Shown: positions 1 through 11,947 of the stretch, piece by piece
Layout of the letters: each line of letters begins with the position of its first letter
Numbering within the stretch: position 1 is the stretch's first letter
From: Heterohyrax brucei
Taxonomy: Eukaryota > Chordata > Mammalia > Hyracoidea > Procaviidae
Assembly: GCA_028571685.1 (NCBI GenBank)
Contig: CM053141.1
Coordinates: 52,822,333 to 52,886,332, forward strand
Reading direction: 5' to 3'
Length of the DNA stretch: 64,000 nt
Made by a program: the position numbers and the translations under genes
The notes under the pieces: generated by a model
The model's database searches: none
Told to the model about the DNA's origin: nothing
The model's input: the letters and a program-made list of their open reading frames with translations, nothing else

Positions 1-990
1 CATTTTTCACAGATGTACTTGATTTGATTCCTGTGTCTTCCATCTGGCAATGTCCAGCTGTATAATCGCTGTTTATATTGGTTAAAAAAGGTATTTACAA
101 TGAAAAAGATGTTGGTTTTGCAAATTGTACCATGTAATCTCTAGCATAGCTTCTCTCAAGACCATATTTTCCAACACCAGTTCTTCTTTGTTTCCAACTT
201 TTACATTCCAATCACTGATAATTATCAGTGAATTCTGATTGCATGCTTAATGAATTTCAAACTGTAGAAACTGGTAAAAGTCTTCACTCTCTTTATCTTT
301 GGCCTTATGCTGGTGAATAAATTTGAGTAATAGTCCTATTAACTGGTCTTCCTTGTAGGTGTATGAATATTATCCTATCACTGGCAGCACTGTAACTCAG
401 GATAGATCTTGACGTGTTCTTTTTGTTGATGACTGCAACACAACTCCTCTTCAAGTTGTCATTTCCAGCATAGTAGACTATATTATTGTCTGGTTCAAGA
501 TGGCCAGTACTAGTCCATTTCAGCTCACTAATGCCTAGCATAGTGATGTTTATGCATTCAATTTCATTTTTGATGATTTTCCTAGATTCTTATTTTGTAC
601 ATTCCACATTCTGATTATTAATGGATAGTGCAGCTATTTCTTCTCATTTTAAGTCTGTGCCACATCAGAAAACTAAGGTCCCAAAAGTCTGACTCCATCC
701 ATGTCATTAAGATTAACTCTATTTTGAGGAAGCAGCTCTTTCCCAGTCGTGTTTTGAGTGCCTTCCAACTTGGAGGGATCATCTTCTGGCCCTACCTTAG
801 ACAGTGTTTCACTGCAACTCATAAGGTTTTCATTGACTAATTCTTTTCAGAAGTAGACTGCTAGGTTCTTCTTCCTAGTCTTAGTGTGGAAGCTCATCTG
901 AAACCTGTAATTGATCAAGAGTGACCCTGCTGGTATCTGAATACTGGTGGTATAGTTTCTAGAATCACAGCAATATGCAAGCCCTCACAG
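1..990 (-). mobile_element. RTE/BovB-type LINE, 5' half, cut by window edge
   Basis: Read on the minus strand, this is the 5' leader plus the start of the endonuclease region of an RTE-clade LINE. The leader (about 990 back to 560) matches the leaders at 12.67-12.92, 16.07-16.48 and 59.7-60.1 kb, including the block around 'CAGAGCTTCCAGACTAAGAC'. The endonuclease fragment follows at 541-305 and the element continues past base 1. Orientation and family follow from comparison with the longer copy at 16-19 kb. The copy is decayed, with broken frames. Confidence 0.85.
305..541 (-). pseudogene. RTE endonuclease (APE-type) fragment
   Basis: A 78-residue open stretch begins MLGISELKWT and contains YYAGNDNLKR and SDRIIFIHLQG. 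The same blocks occur in the copy at 16482-16820 (ILGINELKWT, YYAGNENLKR, SDRIISIHLQG). In RTE elements this is the N-terminal part of the apurinic-like endonuclease that nicks target DNA. The frame is broken on both sides, so it cannot encode an active enzyme. Confidence 0.8.
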
Positions 991-1020
991 TACAATAGAG
1001 AGACATGTGAGAGATTTTAT

Positions 1021-1050
1021 ACATATATAGACACACACACATATGTGTGT
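1021..1050. repeat. AT/AC/TG microsatellite
   Basis: A short imperfect alternating purine-pyrimidine run of AT, then AC, then ATGTGTGT. Confidence 0.8.
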
Positions 1051-2111
1051 AAATTCTGATATATCATTCTTTCCTACAAGTTGCTATGTATAATATTTTA
1101 TTGTGCTCTTGGTGAAAGTTTAGTTAAACTGTATCTAGTAGAATGGTCAGTGGAATATGAACTTCAGTAATCATTGACTTTATTCTACACTTTATGTATA
1201 AGATGGTGTACAAGATGAGATGGCTGTCTTTCTATCAGAACTGTGAGAGAAGGAAATAAAGAAAAAGACACAGTAATGTGCCAAGGTACACTTTTCTCAT
1301 CATAATTGTCTTGTAGTATTGAACAACTATGTTTCCTCTAGACGGAGAAATGGATCTGCACTGTCTATTTGTACCTGGATAATTGATTCCAAATCTGCAA
1401 TTCATCAATATATGGGAAATCTATCAATCAAATTATTGGAAAAGAAGAATACTGCAATGACACCATTTTTCCATTTGGGTGTCGCTCAGAGTTGCTATGT
1501 TTCCATGAGAATGAGCCCTCTTAGGAAGTACTGATTACAGTAACTGCCTCATCTGAATCTGCATCCTTGTTTTGGCACAGGAAATTGAAAATTAGATAAT
1601 GTAGAAAGTAGAATAAGAATAGAGAGAAACAGATCAAAATGCACAGAGATTAAGAGACTAAATGGGCCTCCAGTAAGGATGAATTCCATCACTGAGGCAA
1701 GTTTGATAATCATTTTTCATTAAGGAGAACACAGAAGATTTTAACATGTAGAATCTGTTAACTAAAATCATGGTTACTTTTTCAACTTTGCGCTTCTGTC
1801 AACTTACCCTAAAATAACTCTAACACATAAAAACTAATTTCAGTGAGTTGGCTAACTAGTGTTAGTGTTAATTGACTATTTATATTTGACACTCCCCTTT
1901 AAAAGAGAAAGAAGGCATCCTTTTGGAGTAAAGTCTTTCTCACAATTTTGATGTTTTTAAAATAAATATCTAGAATTTGCCTATTTTCATATCTGTGGTG
2001 TTAGTGTTTGAAAAACTGATAAGCTTGAGTAAAAATGCCTGTGGATAGCCTGCAAACACACTTTCCTCTTAAGTAGTATTATTAATTGTTGAACTTGTCT
2101 CTATGAGATTA

Positions 2112-2163
2112 GTTATTTTGAGTTCCATTTTGTTAGATTTGTTATTTTGAGTTCCATTTTGTT
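2112..2163. repeat. Two-copy tandem duplication, 29-bp period
   Basis: A 22-23-bp block beginning GTTATTTTGAGTTCC occurs at 2112 and again at 2141. The two copies are identical over the block and are separated by a short AGATTT linker, whose related AGATTA precedes the first copy. Confidence 0.85.
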
Positions 2164-3489
2164 GTCGTGTACTCTGCAGAGATGTTCAGTTTGCCTTAAA
2201 CTTTATTTCATAACCATCTAATTTAAATTTTATGACATTGTGATTTATCCTAAGCTATTCAGAAGACATTTGCACGTGTTCAGTTCCCTAATGCAGCAGT
2301 CGTCCTTTCTCTTAGCTCATTTTCATACTACAAGGGAGCCGGTAGGATGGCAAATAGGATGGGAAGTAGGCAGGGCACTTGACTCTCTAAGTTTCATATT
2401 TCAGATGGAAGCTAGCACATTTGATTTTTGCGTGAAAACCAAGGAGTGTATTTGTAATGTAACCACAACTGTTATGCCTGACAATGACGAGGTAACAAGT
2501 TAACTGGCTCCTCTAAACGAAGTCTTCATTTTAGAAAAGTAGAAGACCTTAAAAATCAATGTCTTCGTCCAGTTCCGATGTCATGGCAGGTCTTCCACAC
2601 ATGATATTCCAGACTAAAAATATGAAGTATGGACAACATTTTCCTTAAAGAAGTAGTTGATGCCATTACTGGAAAAGGCCTATTGTGCTAATATTCTTCC
2701 TATTCCAGGCTTCAATCTGTCTTCCTGTAATTTATACCCTTCCATCCTACATACCTTCCCTTGGAAACAACATAGTAATATAGCTCAAAACACCTCCGTT
2801 TCCAAGGGCTTGACAGCCCTCAAAATAATTCCTGGCAGTTTTCTTTACTCTCTCTAAACTTCTTTCTAATCTCCTCTGCTTTAAGATACACATCATTAAC
2901 TTTTATCAACAACTCCTCATGGGACACAATTTAGAGAATCTCCACGACCCTAACTGCTTGTATGCCAGACCACTGTTGTCTACCATTTACAGTATGGCTG
3001 TTAAAATCTCTTAAGCTATAGAATCAGGAAAAGCTTGACTGAAATCTCAGCTTTGCTTCATAGCAGCCACATAACTGCATAGGATGAGGTTGGCCAACCC
3101 AGCCCTCATTCACTGAGCTGTCATTTCTTAATATGGCTGCCTATACCTGTTCCCTCCCTAGGAGCTGCTGAAAGGGGAAGGCTGCTTTCCCTGCTTGCCC
3201 AGAGGTGTAAATGCTTACGAATTTACATACCTCCAAGGGTGAGCCTTAACCACTCACTTTTCAGTTCTGGAGTAGAAAGACCCTAACTTACACTCCAGGC
3301 TCCCTTTTGTTAACAGGTTAAAGCTTCACACTAAGACGTTGCCAAGATTGGTTCCTTACTGGCTTCCTCCTCTTTTCTGCCTTTCTCATTTTCTTATTGG
3401 TTTCTTCTGGAAACATTTTCTCAATTAATCTCTTGGTCCAGAATTCTCATCTGACATTCTGCTTCTGGGGAACCTGGCAGAAGTCCAGA

Positions 3490-3640
3490 AATTACTGAAT
3501 TCTCTAAGTCTCATTTTCACTGACTCTCAAAGGCTACTTAAATGTACCTATCACTAAGAACTAATGTTAGAACTGAGATAAGGTATACAGCATGCCATGG
3601 TTTCTGGCTAAAGTAAATGCTCACTGAAAAAGATTCATGT
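3490..3640 (+). repeat. MIR SINE fragment
   Basis: The order of motifs (AATTCTCTAAGTCTCA, then CATTTTCACTG, then GAACTGAGATAAGGTATAC, then AAATGCTCACTGAAA) follows the core and 3' part of an ancient mammalian MIR. It is strongly diverged. Confidence 0.5.
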
Positions 3641-3809
3641 CAGATTCTCTGTATCCAAAAGTAAACACTAATATCAAGATGCAGGAAGTTCAAAAGACAG
3701 CAAGGCTTTTCCTTCTGGAGTCTGGGAAGCTCTTTTTCTACTACTGAAGCTTAAGAATGCTGACATCCTTTGGAAAGTTATTACAATGGAAGTACTGACC
3801 ATGACATAG

Positions 3810-4354
3810 TTTGGTGTACTGTAGTGGCTTGTGTATTCTATGATGCAGAAACTAAGCTACCTATAAAACCCTGGAGGCATAGTGGTTAAGTGCTATGGCT
3901 GCTAATCAAAAGGTTGGCAGTTTAAATCCACCAGGTGCTCCTTGGAAATTCTGTTGGGCAGTTCTACTCTGACCTATATAGGGTCGCTATGAGTCAGCAT
4001 TGACTCAATGGCAATAAGTGGTTTTTGGTTTGATATTTCAAATACCAGCAGGATTGATCTAGTGGACAGGTTTCAGCAGAGTTTCCAGACTAAGACTAAG
4101 AAGAAAAGCATGGTGGTATGCTTCTGAAAATTGGATGATGAAATTCCTATGGCTCACAATAGAACATTATCCAGTATAGCGCTGGAAGGTTAGCTTCCTA
4201 AGTTGGAAAGCACTCAGAACACAGTGAGTGTGACAGCAGATGTGAGCACACCAATGATCATAATGGTTGTGGAAGACTGGCCAATGTTTCATGGGGTACT
4301 TGGGCGCAGTGGTCATGAACTGAAGCCCATTTGATGGCAACTAACAACAACAAA
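3810..4354 (+). mobile_element. Non-autonomous RTE derivative (leader joined to 3' tail), split by an AfroSINE
   Basis: The left part (3810-3863) and the continuation (4034-4240) match the RTE leader at 16.1-16.4 kb, including GTGGACAGGTTTCAGCAGAG. The sequence then passes directly to the RTE/SINE 3' end (GATGGCAACTAACAACAAC, ending near 4354) without any endonuclease or reverse transcriptase. It is therefore an internal-deletion derivative dependent on RTE enzymes. An AfroSINE interrupts the leader at about 3865-4033. Confidence 0.7.
3865..4033 (+). repeat. AfroSINE (tRNA-derived SINE)
   Basis: Complete structure: head AAACCCTGGAGGCATAGTGG, promoter-like GTTTAAATCCACCAGG, body CTCCTTGGAAATTCTG and GGGCAGTTCTACTCTG, then GGGTCGCTATGAGTCAG and a GGTTTTTGGTTT tail. 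It lies inside an RTE-derived element, so it is the younger of the two. Confidence 0.9.
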
Positions 4355-4855
4355 GTGCTGAAGGAATTGTGCGTAGTAATCAAGAGCTGCTCAGCAGCCC
4401 TCTCTGCTTTTCTTTTTGTTGGCATTTATTGGCAGTGATCAAAGACCTGCAATCAAAGACCCCTACCAGGTCAGTGTTCTTTTTCTATCCTCTCTAGAGC
4501 AGCAAGAGGAGAGGAATGCTTCCAAAGTAAAATAAAACCAGTAGAAATCTAGAATAATTGTCTCAAATATTAATTTCAAGGAGCTGTCAAAAAGATTAAA
4601 TGTGATATAAATCTGTCAGCCAAAAAGGTGTAGAAAAATCAAAGTTCTCTGAGTTTGTTTGTTTGTCTGGATTGCTAGGCAGCATGTTTGAACATTATAA
4701 GATCAACTAATTTTGAAATGAGATTGATATTCGAGTGTCGTGCACATCCAGCTGCAGAGCTCAATCATGGTTACACACACAGCTGAAGGAAACCGGGCCA
4801 TAGTTTTAATTAATTGGCAGTTTTGAGCCTCTCATACTAGAAGCTACCTTAATGA

Positions 4856-4877
4856 CAAAAAAAAGAAAAAAAAAAAA
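4856..4877. repeat. A-rich tract
   Basis: A nearly pure adenine run with one G. It is not clearly the tail of a recognisable element. Confidence 0.7.
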
Positions 4878-5065
4878 TGATGTGGGAAGGCAATATAATT
4901 TGAGCATGCAGCCTGAAACAACTGCTTGATTACCAACACTGAGCTTTTAAGCAGTAACCTTTTAGTCAGCCCTTTATGTGCTAAATAGTTTGTAGTTATA
5001 AAAATGTAAATAAATGAAAATTGACATGGAATTTTGAGCTTGATAAGAGCTTTTTAACTTCTGAC

Positions 5066-5082
5066 TTTTTTTTTTTTTTTTG
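5066..5082. repeat. Poly-T tract
   Basis: A run of about 17 T. It could be the tail of an unrecognised minus-strand insertion. Confidence 0.6.
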
Positions 5083-5205
5083 GTCTAGACTCTGTAGCAC
5101 TGTTTGATGTTAAGTTAAAAACTGTAACTATTTATTTACAAATCATGCCCTGCTGTGATGACTAAAATAGACACTGTGCTTTATGACTTGCACTTTTGTA
5201 TATTA

Positions 5206-5392
5206 CAAAGAATCCTTGCATGGTGCAGAGAGCTAAGGCACTGGACCGTAAGCCAAATGGTTTGAGCTCACATAGAAGTGCCTTGGAAGACAGGCCTGGT
5301 AATCTGCTTCCCAAATATCACAGTCTTGAAGACCCTACAGATCAATTCTACTCTGCACGCTGAACTGACTCTCAGTGGCAACTGACAACAGT
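5206..5392 (+). repeat. AfroSINE-related SINE (long subtype)
   Basis: The motifs are AAGGCACTGGACCGTAAGCC, TGGTTTGAGCTCACA, CTGGTAATCTGCTTCC, CAGATCAATTCTACTCTG and a final GGCAACTGACAAC. They match the subtype carrying the 'GACCTGGCGATCTGCTTCC' body and AACAAC tail, also seen at 20.86 and 27.06 kb. The copy is diverged. Confidence 0.75.
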
Positions 5393-6149
5393 CTTGTGCC
5401 TCAATATTTTAACAAGGTCGAATTGCTGTAAAAGTTTCTACATATGTATTCTCGGCTTATGTACATACAGCCAGCTAATAACAGTTTGGGACTGGCACTG
5501 GAGGGCAGGCAACCATTTGACCAGCACTGCATCACAGGCTCTGAGAAGTCCTAAGAGGAAGAATTCTCTTGTGTTTTATCCAGCCAAGCAGCATTTCCTG
5601 AACATTTGTTTGTGGAACACTTTGGAGGAGTAATTCTGACCAATATAATACAGAAATGTTTTTCCTCTAAACGTACTTTGGGATATCATGTTTAAGAAAG
5701 GGTGAAGTACCAACTGAAATTGGGAGATTTGTTAAGAAAGAGGCAGGAGTTAAGGATTTGCGGATCTGGGGGGCTAGAGAAATCTAAAGGAAAATTAGAA
5801 TGAAAGACCATTCTGAAAAAGTTACTGGATATTATGAACAGAGAGGTAGAAAGACTATTTTTTAATTTCTATTCTAATAGTAGTGTGGCATAAATGGCAC
5901 AGTCTAGTAGTGCATATTTTTCAGGCTTCTGGAGCTGATATCTAATGCAAAACAGGAAAATGGACATCTTGAAGTGTCCAGATGGCTACAGTGTCTAGCA
6001 TTGTTTTCACAGCATTAAAAGGCAGTTTGATTGAATTTAAACATTAAAACTTGACAAAATATAATTATTTTAAAATGTCTGTAGTTTCCGTCTTAAGCTC
6101 AAGTAACACAGTAATGAAAACTTTTATATCACTTTCTGGGTAGGCTAAG
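5393..6149. other. No feature recognised
   Basis: Short unlinked ORFs only; nothing resembles a known domain or repeat. Confidence 0.45.
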
Positions 6150-6287
6150 CTGGGTACCAATCACCTGGAGGTGTTGTGGAAATGCAAATTTTAATTGAGT
6201 TGTCTGTAGTGGAGCCTGAAATTCTGCATTACTTACAGGCTCCTAGGTGATGCTGATGCTTCTGGTTTAAGGACCGCACTCAGGATA
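6150..6287 (+). repeat. MER5-like (hAT-Charlie) DNA transposon fragment
   Basis: The motifs CAATCACCTGGAGG, AAATTCTGCATTACTTACAGG and CTAGGTGATGCTGATGC followed by TGGTTTAAGGACC appear in the order of the MER5 non-autonomous hAT element common to placental mammals. The terminal inverted repeats are degraded. Confidence 0.6.
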
Positions 6288-8107
6288 CTAAGGAGATGAA
6301 GGATAAGATCCAGCTGGCATACAAATTCAGAGACTCTAAATACAGAAATTACAATAGAAATTAGTTTTACTCTGTCAGATATTTATCATGTTTTTTCTCA
6401 TATAGATTTACTCATTTATTTTATTAATTTTGTACAATATTCACTGCCAGTTGAGCAATTGAGACTTTCCCCTAAGGGGAAAGACATAGGTAAAGGGAAT
6501 TTAAATGAGAAGCAAAATCATGTGGGAGGCTCCAGTGAAGGCTATCAGCATGCTTTCATCATGACTTTGGCACCAGTGGGAGGTGCCTACAGCTACCTTT
6601 TAAGTTTGGGGAAGAGAAAAGGATACCTTTTATCAAGATGCATTTTTAGCATTGCATGGATTTTTTTTTTAAATTTCATTCCAAGTACTTCATTTATTTG
6701 TTAATTTTATGCATTCTGTGGGCTGAGAGATATGAATAAGGCTTCTCTTTAATAGCAATGTTACTTATAACCAGCTACACCCATTATAAACAAAATCTTC
6801 CTTCTGTCCCGTGTTGTGTTATTTCAATAAACTTTATTCTCCAAGTAAATTTTCCAGTAACATCTGCTTCATTTTCATATGCCAATACATTCTTAATTCT
6901 CAAATCATAAGCTGTTGTCTAAGAAGTAAGAGATAGCAATTTTTGTTGGTTTTCAGATATATCATCACTACTTTGTGGAAAGAAAAGCAAAGGGATTTAA
7001 ATAATGAAACTTCGAAATACTGGTGATTCTGAATATAGGCTCTGTGCTTTCATTTCTCATCGTATGGTCCTATTGGGTTTGTCTGACTATTTTAACCTGT
7101 GTGTGCACTTTAAAATTAGTAAAGGAGAAACAAAAATAATTGCTCATTCTAAAGGTCTTATGTTGCTATGTTGCTGCAGGATGTTATGCATGAAACAAGT
7201 TCTCATTGTACTTTTAAAATATGACTATGCTTTTAACAACATTTTACTGCATAGGCAAAGTCTTTTTTAGAAGATTTATAGATTAACTTTCTATTATATT
7301 ATTAGCTGGCCAAGGCTTCCTCAATGGATTAAAGAATTAAAATGTTAATGGAAAATTCATAGCTCAGGAATTAAAAAGCTTCCTTTTTCTTCTCAATGAC
7401 TATGTATATGTTTGACTGATTTCAATATTATGACCCAGAAAATTCACTGAGTTTGCAATAACATAGTGAGCCTTGTATGTTAATTTTTCTGTCATGAAAA
7501 GAACGTAAGAAAACTAACAAATCTTGAATGACTCCACTACCTCAGGTATTATTTAAGGTGCTTTCACTTTAATCGTTTCATAAAACACCAGGAGTCTAAG
7601 TCTGTGGACTAAAAATACAGAAAATTATATCTATAAACAGAATCAAACAACTATTAACAAATCTAGACCATTGAATTCAAGTTATTGTGATAAGTAATTA
7701 CACCATTTCTTTGCTGACTGTATCTTTATCCAACACTTCGCACACATGACAGCCGTAAAAAATCTACTGACTATTTTGCTCCTTGAAGATGTATGTCTTG
7801 TAATAAAAGTGTAAGGTAAGAGTAACACTGGCTTGCTGGTTAAGGTTACTGTCAGTTTTAGCTGGGCTAGAATTCTCAGTGATTTGTCAGCTAGGTAATG
7901 TAATGAGGTAGTCATCCTCCATTTTTTGTTCTGATGTGGTCATCTTTCATTGTCACATAATACTCATTTCATATAATGACCTGGTCTTAGAACCTAACCA
8001 TGTTGACAAGTGAGAACAGGGTGTACTTTGATCTCATGTGAAAGTTCACAATTGATTAGCAATCCAAGTACATCTGTGGATGTACTAGCTTCCTCCCTCT
8101 GAGCTAG
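6288..8107. other. No gene recognised
   Basis: AT-rich sequence with several ORFs of 60-90 codons that lack recognisable motifs. No SINE, L1 or LTR signature is clear here. Confidence 0.45.
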
Positions 8108-8240
8108 AATAAGGATTTCTGGGGGCTCTCAGCTGATAATTCAAAAGTCTGTGATTTGAACCCATCAGTCTATGGACAAAAAGAAGTTTGCTCATTGTTC
8201 AGGCAGTTAGCCTATCATAGTTTTGTAGAAGTACTACAGT
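8108..8240 (+). repeat. Possible old AfroSINE head
   Basis: GGGGCTCTCAGCTGATAATT followed by CTGTGATTTGAACCCATC resembles the SINE head and B-box region. The remainder is not alignable by eye. Confidence 0.3.
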
Positions 8241-8394
8241 CCTATTATCTTGAGTGGTGTAATTAAAACCACAATGACCATACTAAATGTTGTGCTATCT
8301 CACAACAGAAGAACTTGATGATGACAAAAACTGGACATAAAATAAAGGCAATATATCTGTACATTTTTCATTAAGCAAGTCCTTTTAAAAATGT

Positions 8395-10125
8395 TATCTG
8401 CAGCCACCTACAAAATAGAAAAAATATTTGGCAACTCTATGTCGGACCAACACCTGGTCTCCATGATCTATAAGGTACTACAAAATATCAATAAGAAAAA
8501 GATAAATAATCCAATTAAGTGATGGGCAAAAGAAATGGTCAGACACTTCTCTAAACAGGAGATCCAGGCAGACAAAAAAACACATGCACACATGCTCATG
8601 ATCATTAGCTATTAAAGATATTCAAATCCAAACTACAATGAGACACTATCTCACCCCAACGAGGTTAGCCATGATCCAAAAAACACAAAACAACAAATGC
8701 TGGAGAGACTGTGGAGAAGCTGGGACTCTTCTACACTGTTGGTTGGATTGCAGAATGGTGCAACCTCTTTGGAAAGCAATCGAGCACTACCTTAAAATAA
8801 TGGATATAGATATACCATTTGATCCAGTAATTCCACTGCTCAGAATATATCCTACAGAATTAAGGCCATTCTCACCAACTGATATATGCACACAAATGTT
8901 TATTGCAGCACAGTCCACAATAGCAAAAAGACGGAATCAACCCAGATGACCAACAACAGAGGAATGGGTGGGTAAACTATGGTATACATACTCAGTGGAA
9001 CACTATGCAATGATAAAGAACAACGATGATTTTAGGAAACATCTCATAACCTGGTTTCAATTGGAGGACACTGAGTGAAAGTAGTCAGTGACAAAAGGAC
9101 AAATATTGTATGGGACTTGTATGATAAGAACTTAAAAACAGACTCATGCATAGAAGAAAAGACCCTGACAGCTGCAAGGGTGGAGAGAGAGGGAGGGTGA
9201 GGTGAGAAGGGATTAGATTAGATAGTTGATAGAAATTTGCTTGGGTGAAATATGGGACAGTACACATTAGAAAGAAGATCAATATTAATGGGACTTCAAC
9301 ATAACATTAGTACTCCTCCCATCTTAACCTAATATTGCAAGGACAGAGTAGCTGGGGTGGGGTGCCAGGGACCATGCTCTCAAGAGAAATCAAGGCCAGT
9401 TGGCACAACCAGTATTTTGGTAAGAGGGCCCTCTACACCCCACATAGGTGAGTGGTGTCTGGAGTCTTAAAAGCTGCGAAGTTGCCATCTGAGGTTACAG
9501 CATATGGTCCCAAATCAGCAGGAACGGATGATCACCAAGGACCAAGATGACATAGGAGAAACAGAACCCAGATGACAGAGAGACCCACGTGAGTGGGTAA
9601 GTACATCGACTTGTGACCGGAAGAACCTGATGGTGCCTGGCCACCACCAGTGATAGCCGTGATGGAGCTCACAAAGTTGAGTCTCACTGGCAACACAAGA
9701 ATAAAAAGGGATGCCCCTTGATGTCTCCACTGAAAGACCGCAATTGATGGTCCAGGGGATCCAGGATTCCCCTGGGAGTATGGCCCCTGGCCCTGGTGCT
9801 GCCTTGTCCATAAATCACAATGGAGGTCAATTCTTTGGACAGGAATGGATTGAACTTGGCAAGGCAGAGTGACCATATCATGTGTGTACTTTATGATTCT
9901 ATGCATCTATAGGATGTTGTCCTGCTGACCTCTTACTGGAGGTAGGGGAGTGATGGAGAGGAGGAGATAAGAGATTGTTAGGAGGATAGGATGTGTATGG
10001 AGCAGAGAGGAAGAGTGTGCTGTCACCGGGCAGGGAGAGCAACGGGAGCTGCATGTAGCTGGGCATGCAAATTTATATGGGAATGTGCATTTTCATTCAA
10101 TCATCATAATAAAAAAATGAAAATA
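8395..10125 (+). mobile_element. 5'-truncated L1 (ORF2 C-terminus plus 3' UTR)
   Basis: It begins within the ORF2 C-terminal region at 'GCAGCCACCTACAAAATAG' and matches the full-length L1 from about 57810 onward. The ORF2 end (to about 9080) is followed by a 1-kb 3' UTR with the blocks AGGGTGAGGTGAGAAGG, TTAAAAGCTGCGAAG, ACATCGACTTGTGACC and CATTTTCATTCAATCATC, then an A-rich end near 10125. No clear target-site duplication was found. Confidence 0.9.
8638..8949 (+). pseudogene. L1 ORF2 C-terminal fragment
   Basis: A 103-residue stretch contains [48 protein letters not shown] and FDPVIPLLRIYP, the conserved cysteine-rich C-terminal segment of mammalian L1 ORF2. The endonuclease and reverse transcriptase are absent, so it is non-functional. 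Confidence 0.9.
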
Positions 10126-10220
10126 AAACATTCTCTCTGAGCCAAGAATTTAAAAGTTAAAAGAGTGATTAGATATTTAACAACTAGTTGAGAAGTTCTC
10201 AAACCATTCCATTAGAAACT
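10126..10220. other. Short unassigned spacer
   Basis: It separates the L1 tail from a mini-insertion and an RTE 3' end; nothing else is visible. Confidence 0.4.
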
Positions 10221-10290
10221 GAACCACCTTGCCAAGCCAAGCCAAGTGCCGTTGAGTCGGATCCGACTCATGGTCGCCATGAACCACCTT
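10220..10290 (-). mobile_element. Ultra-short SINE/RTE 3'-end insertion with target-site duplication
   Basis: An 11-bp direct repeat TGAACCACCTT occurs at 10220-10230 and 10280-10290. Between them lie only 49 bp (10231-10279), reading on the minus strand as the SINE/RTE 3' end: ATGAGTCGGATCCGACTC, then AACGGCACTTGGCTTGGC. The palindrome GAGTCGGATCCGACTC is perfect. It looks like an extremely 5'-truncated retrotransposition event. Confidence 0.75.
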
Positions 10291-10337
10291 ATACTTAAGA
10301 AAATGATGGTGTTCCTAAATTTTGTATGAAAACTTAA

Positions 10338-10700
10338 GAGAATAATTATTGTGGTTGTTAGATGCCATTGAATCAGTTCTGACTCATACTGACCCTGTCT
10401 ACAACAGAACAAAATGCTGCTGACTACTGGGCTAGCGTCCCCATCGCTGCTATGTCTCAGCCCACTGGTGTAGCTGCTGTGTCCATCTACCTCACCGAGG
10501 GTCTTCCCTGACTTTCTGCTTTGCCATGCATGATGTCCTGCTCTACGAACTGGTCCTCTGGATAACGTATCTAAAGTATGTGAGACAAGTCTCAGTGTCC
10601 TCGGTTCTGGCAGTAAGTTTTCCACAGCAGATTTGTTCACTCTTCAGGCAGTCCACTATACATTTACTATTCTTTGCCAACAATAGGAATATGAAAAGAA
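10338..10700 (-). mobile_element. RTE-type LINE 3' end, 5'-truncated
   Basis: It starts with the reversed tail GTTGTTAGATGCCATTGAATC and runs into reversed RTE 3' sequence: GCCATGCATGATGTCC, GTATGTGAGACAAGTCTCAG and CAGATTTGTTCACTC, then CTTTGCCAACAATAGG. The same order occurs at 18.85-19.1 kb on plus and 38.94-39.33 kb on minus. Only the C-terminal and 3' region is present. Confidence 0.8.
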
Positions 10701-11947
10701 GCCTATAATATTAAATAGAAGTTTCAGGCTAAAAGCAATAACTTTTTGAACATCCTTTACGTCTCAGAACAGAGATTCAAACTACTACAAGATCTGATTC
10801 ACAGATTCTAGAGTCTTGAGAACTGATATAACACAACTGATTACACTTTAGGAAGTAAAACCCATAGAAAATAAAAACCCAAAGAAATATCAACAGTTTT
10901 TTTTTCTCATAACAAAATAAAATACTTGAAATAATCCCTGCCAAACAAATGGATATGGCACAATAGAAGAGACTGGAAGAAGGAAAGTGGTTAGGGTTAA
11001 GCTAAAGCATAAGAAATGAAAAACTTGTCCTAACTATGCACTCCTGCAGCACTTTAACACATTATAAACTTTAGAATGGCACTCAGGTTGCTTTCATATG
11101 TATACTAGTCTTGATCGTGCCTCACGTTTTGTTGTGTTTGAAGAAGATTTTTCTACTTCAAGCCTCTAAATATCAGGCTGAAGAAACCTAACTGAAGAGC
11201 ACTTATTAGAGCATTTCATGCCTGCTTTATTTCATTTGAACTACCTTGAAATCATTGGAATGTCTCAGCTAGGCTTCCCTTGAACTTATTACCTTCCAAA
11301 AGCATGTGTAAGTCTTTTCCAAAGGCAGTATCCTTTTCAAAAGTATTATCTCATATCTGCTTATTAGCTATGATGGCCACTTCAACTGAGTGACAGTTTA
11401 AGGAGAACAGAAGTGTTGAGTGTGTTAGAAAGTTTTAGATGACTTAATAATTCTGATATAATTTTTTGTAGTATTTTGTTTTTTAGACCTTTCTGTTGGC
11501 CTTACATTCTCAAAATCTCAAAAAGCTTCAGTGTGATATCAAAAACTCTTCAGTAGTATTTAGATTTCCTTTTGTGAAAACACAGCCTCTCATGGAGTGA
11601 CAGAGCGTCCACTCCAGACTCCTCTGTTGTCAGACACTAGAGCATTTAGTGCCATTTACACCACTCAAATTTTACTTAAGCTACTTGCTACTTTATACTC
11701 GCACCACTCAGAATAATAGGATGCTAGCATTACCACTACTCTGAAACCTTGTGAGACCACATTGCCTCATAAAATTTCTGTTTTTTTATAACATGAGGTT
11801 TAAAAATTTCTCTCTGATTTTTTAACACTTTCCTCATCTCCCTATAGCTTGTTGTTGTTGTTAGAAATATTAAAAAGTTAGCCATTCATCTATACTTATG
11901 GTAAAGTTATCTTTATAACAAAAGTATCCAGAGATGTCTCCATACTG
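10701..11947. other. No feature recognised
   Basis: AT-rich sequence with no convincing ORF, LTR or SINE signature. Confidence 0.45.

Larger units (their letters stand above)
991..3489. other. No gene recognised; mostly unassigned AT-rich DNA
   Basis: Only short ORFs without recognisable domains occur. A microsatellite lies at 1021-1050 and a short tandem duplication at 2112-2163. A stretch near 3005-3080 faintly resembles a MIR head but I cannot support it. No splice-flanked exon was recognised. Confidence 0.5.

Noticed and set aside
9515-9906. Overlapping minus-strand ORFs of up to 124 codons
   Set aside because: They lie antisense in the L1 3' UTR, and three frames are open at once, as expected from base composition; no domain is seen.
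10212-10640. 142-codon minus-strand ORF, the longest motif-free ORF in the window
   Set aside because: It spans a SINE micro-insertion and an RTE 3' end, and its sequence is explained by those repeats.
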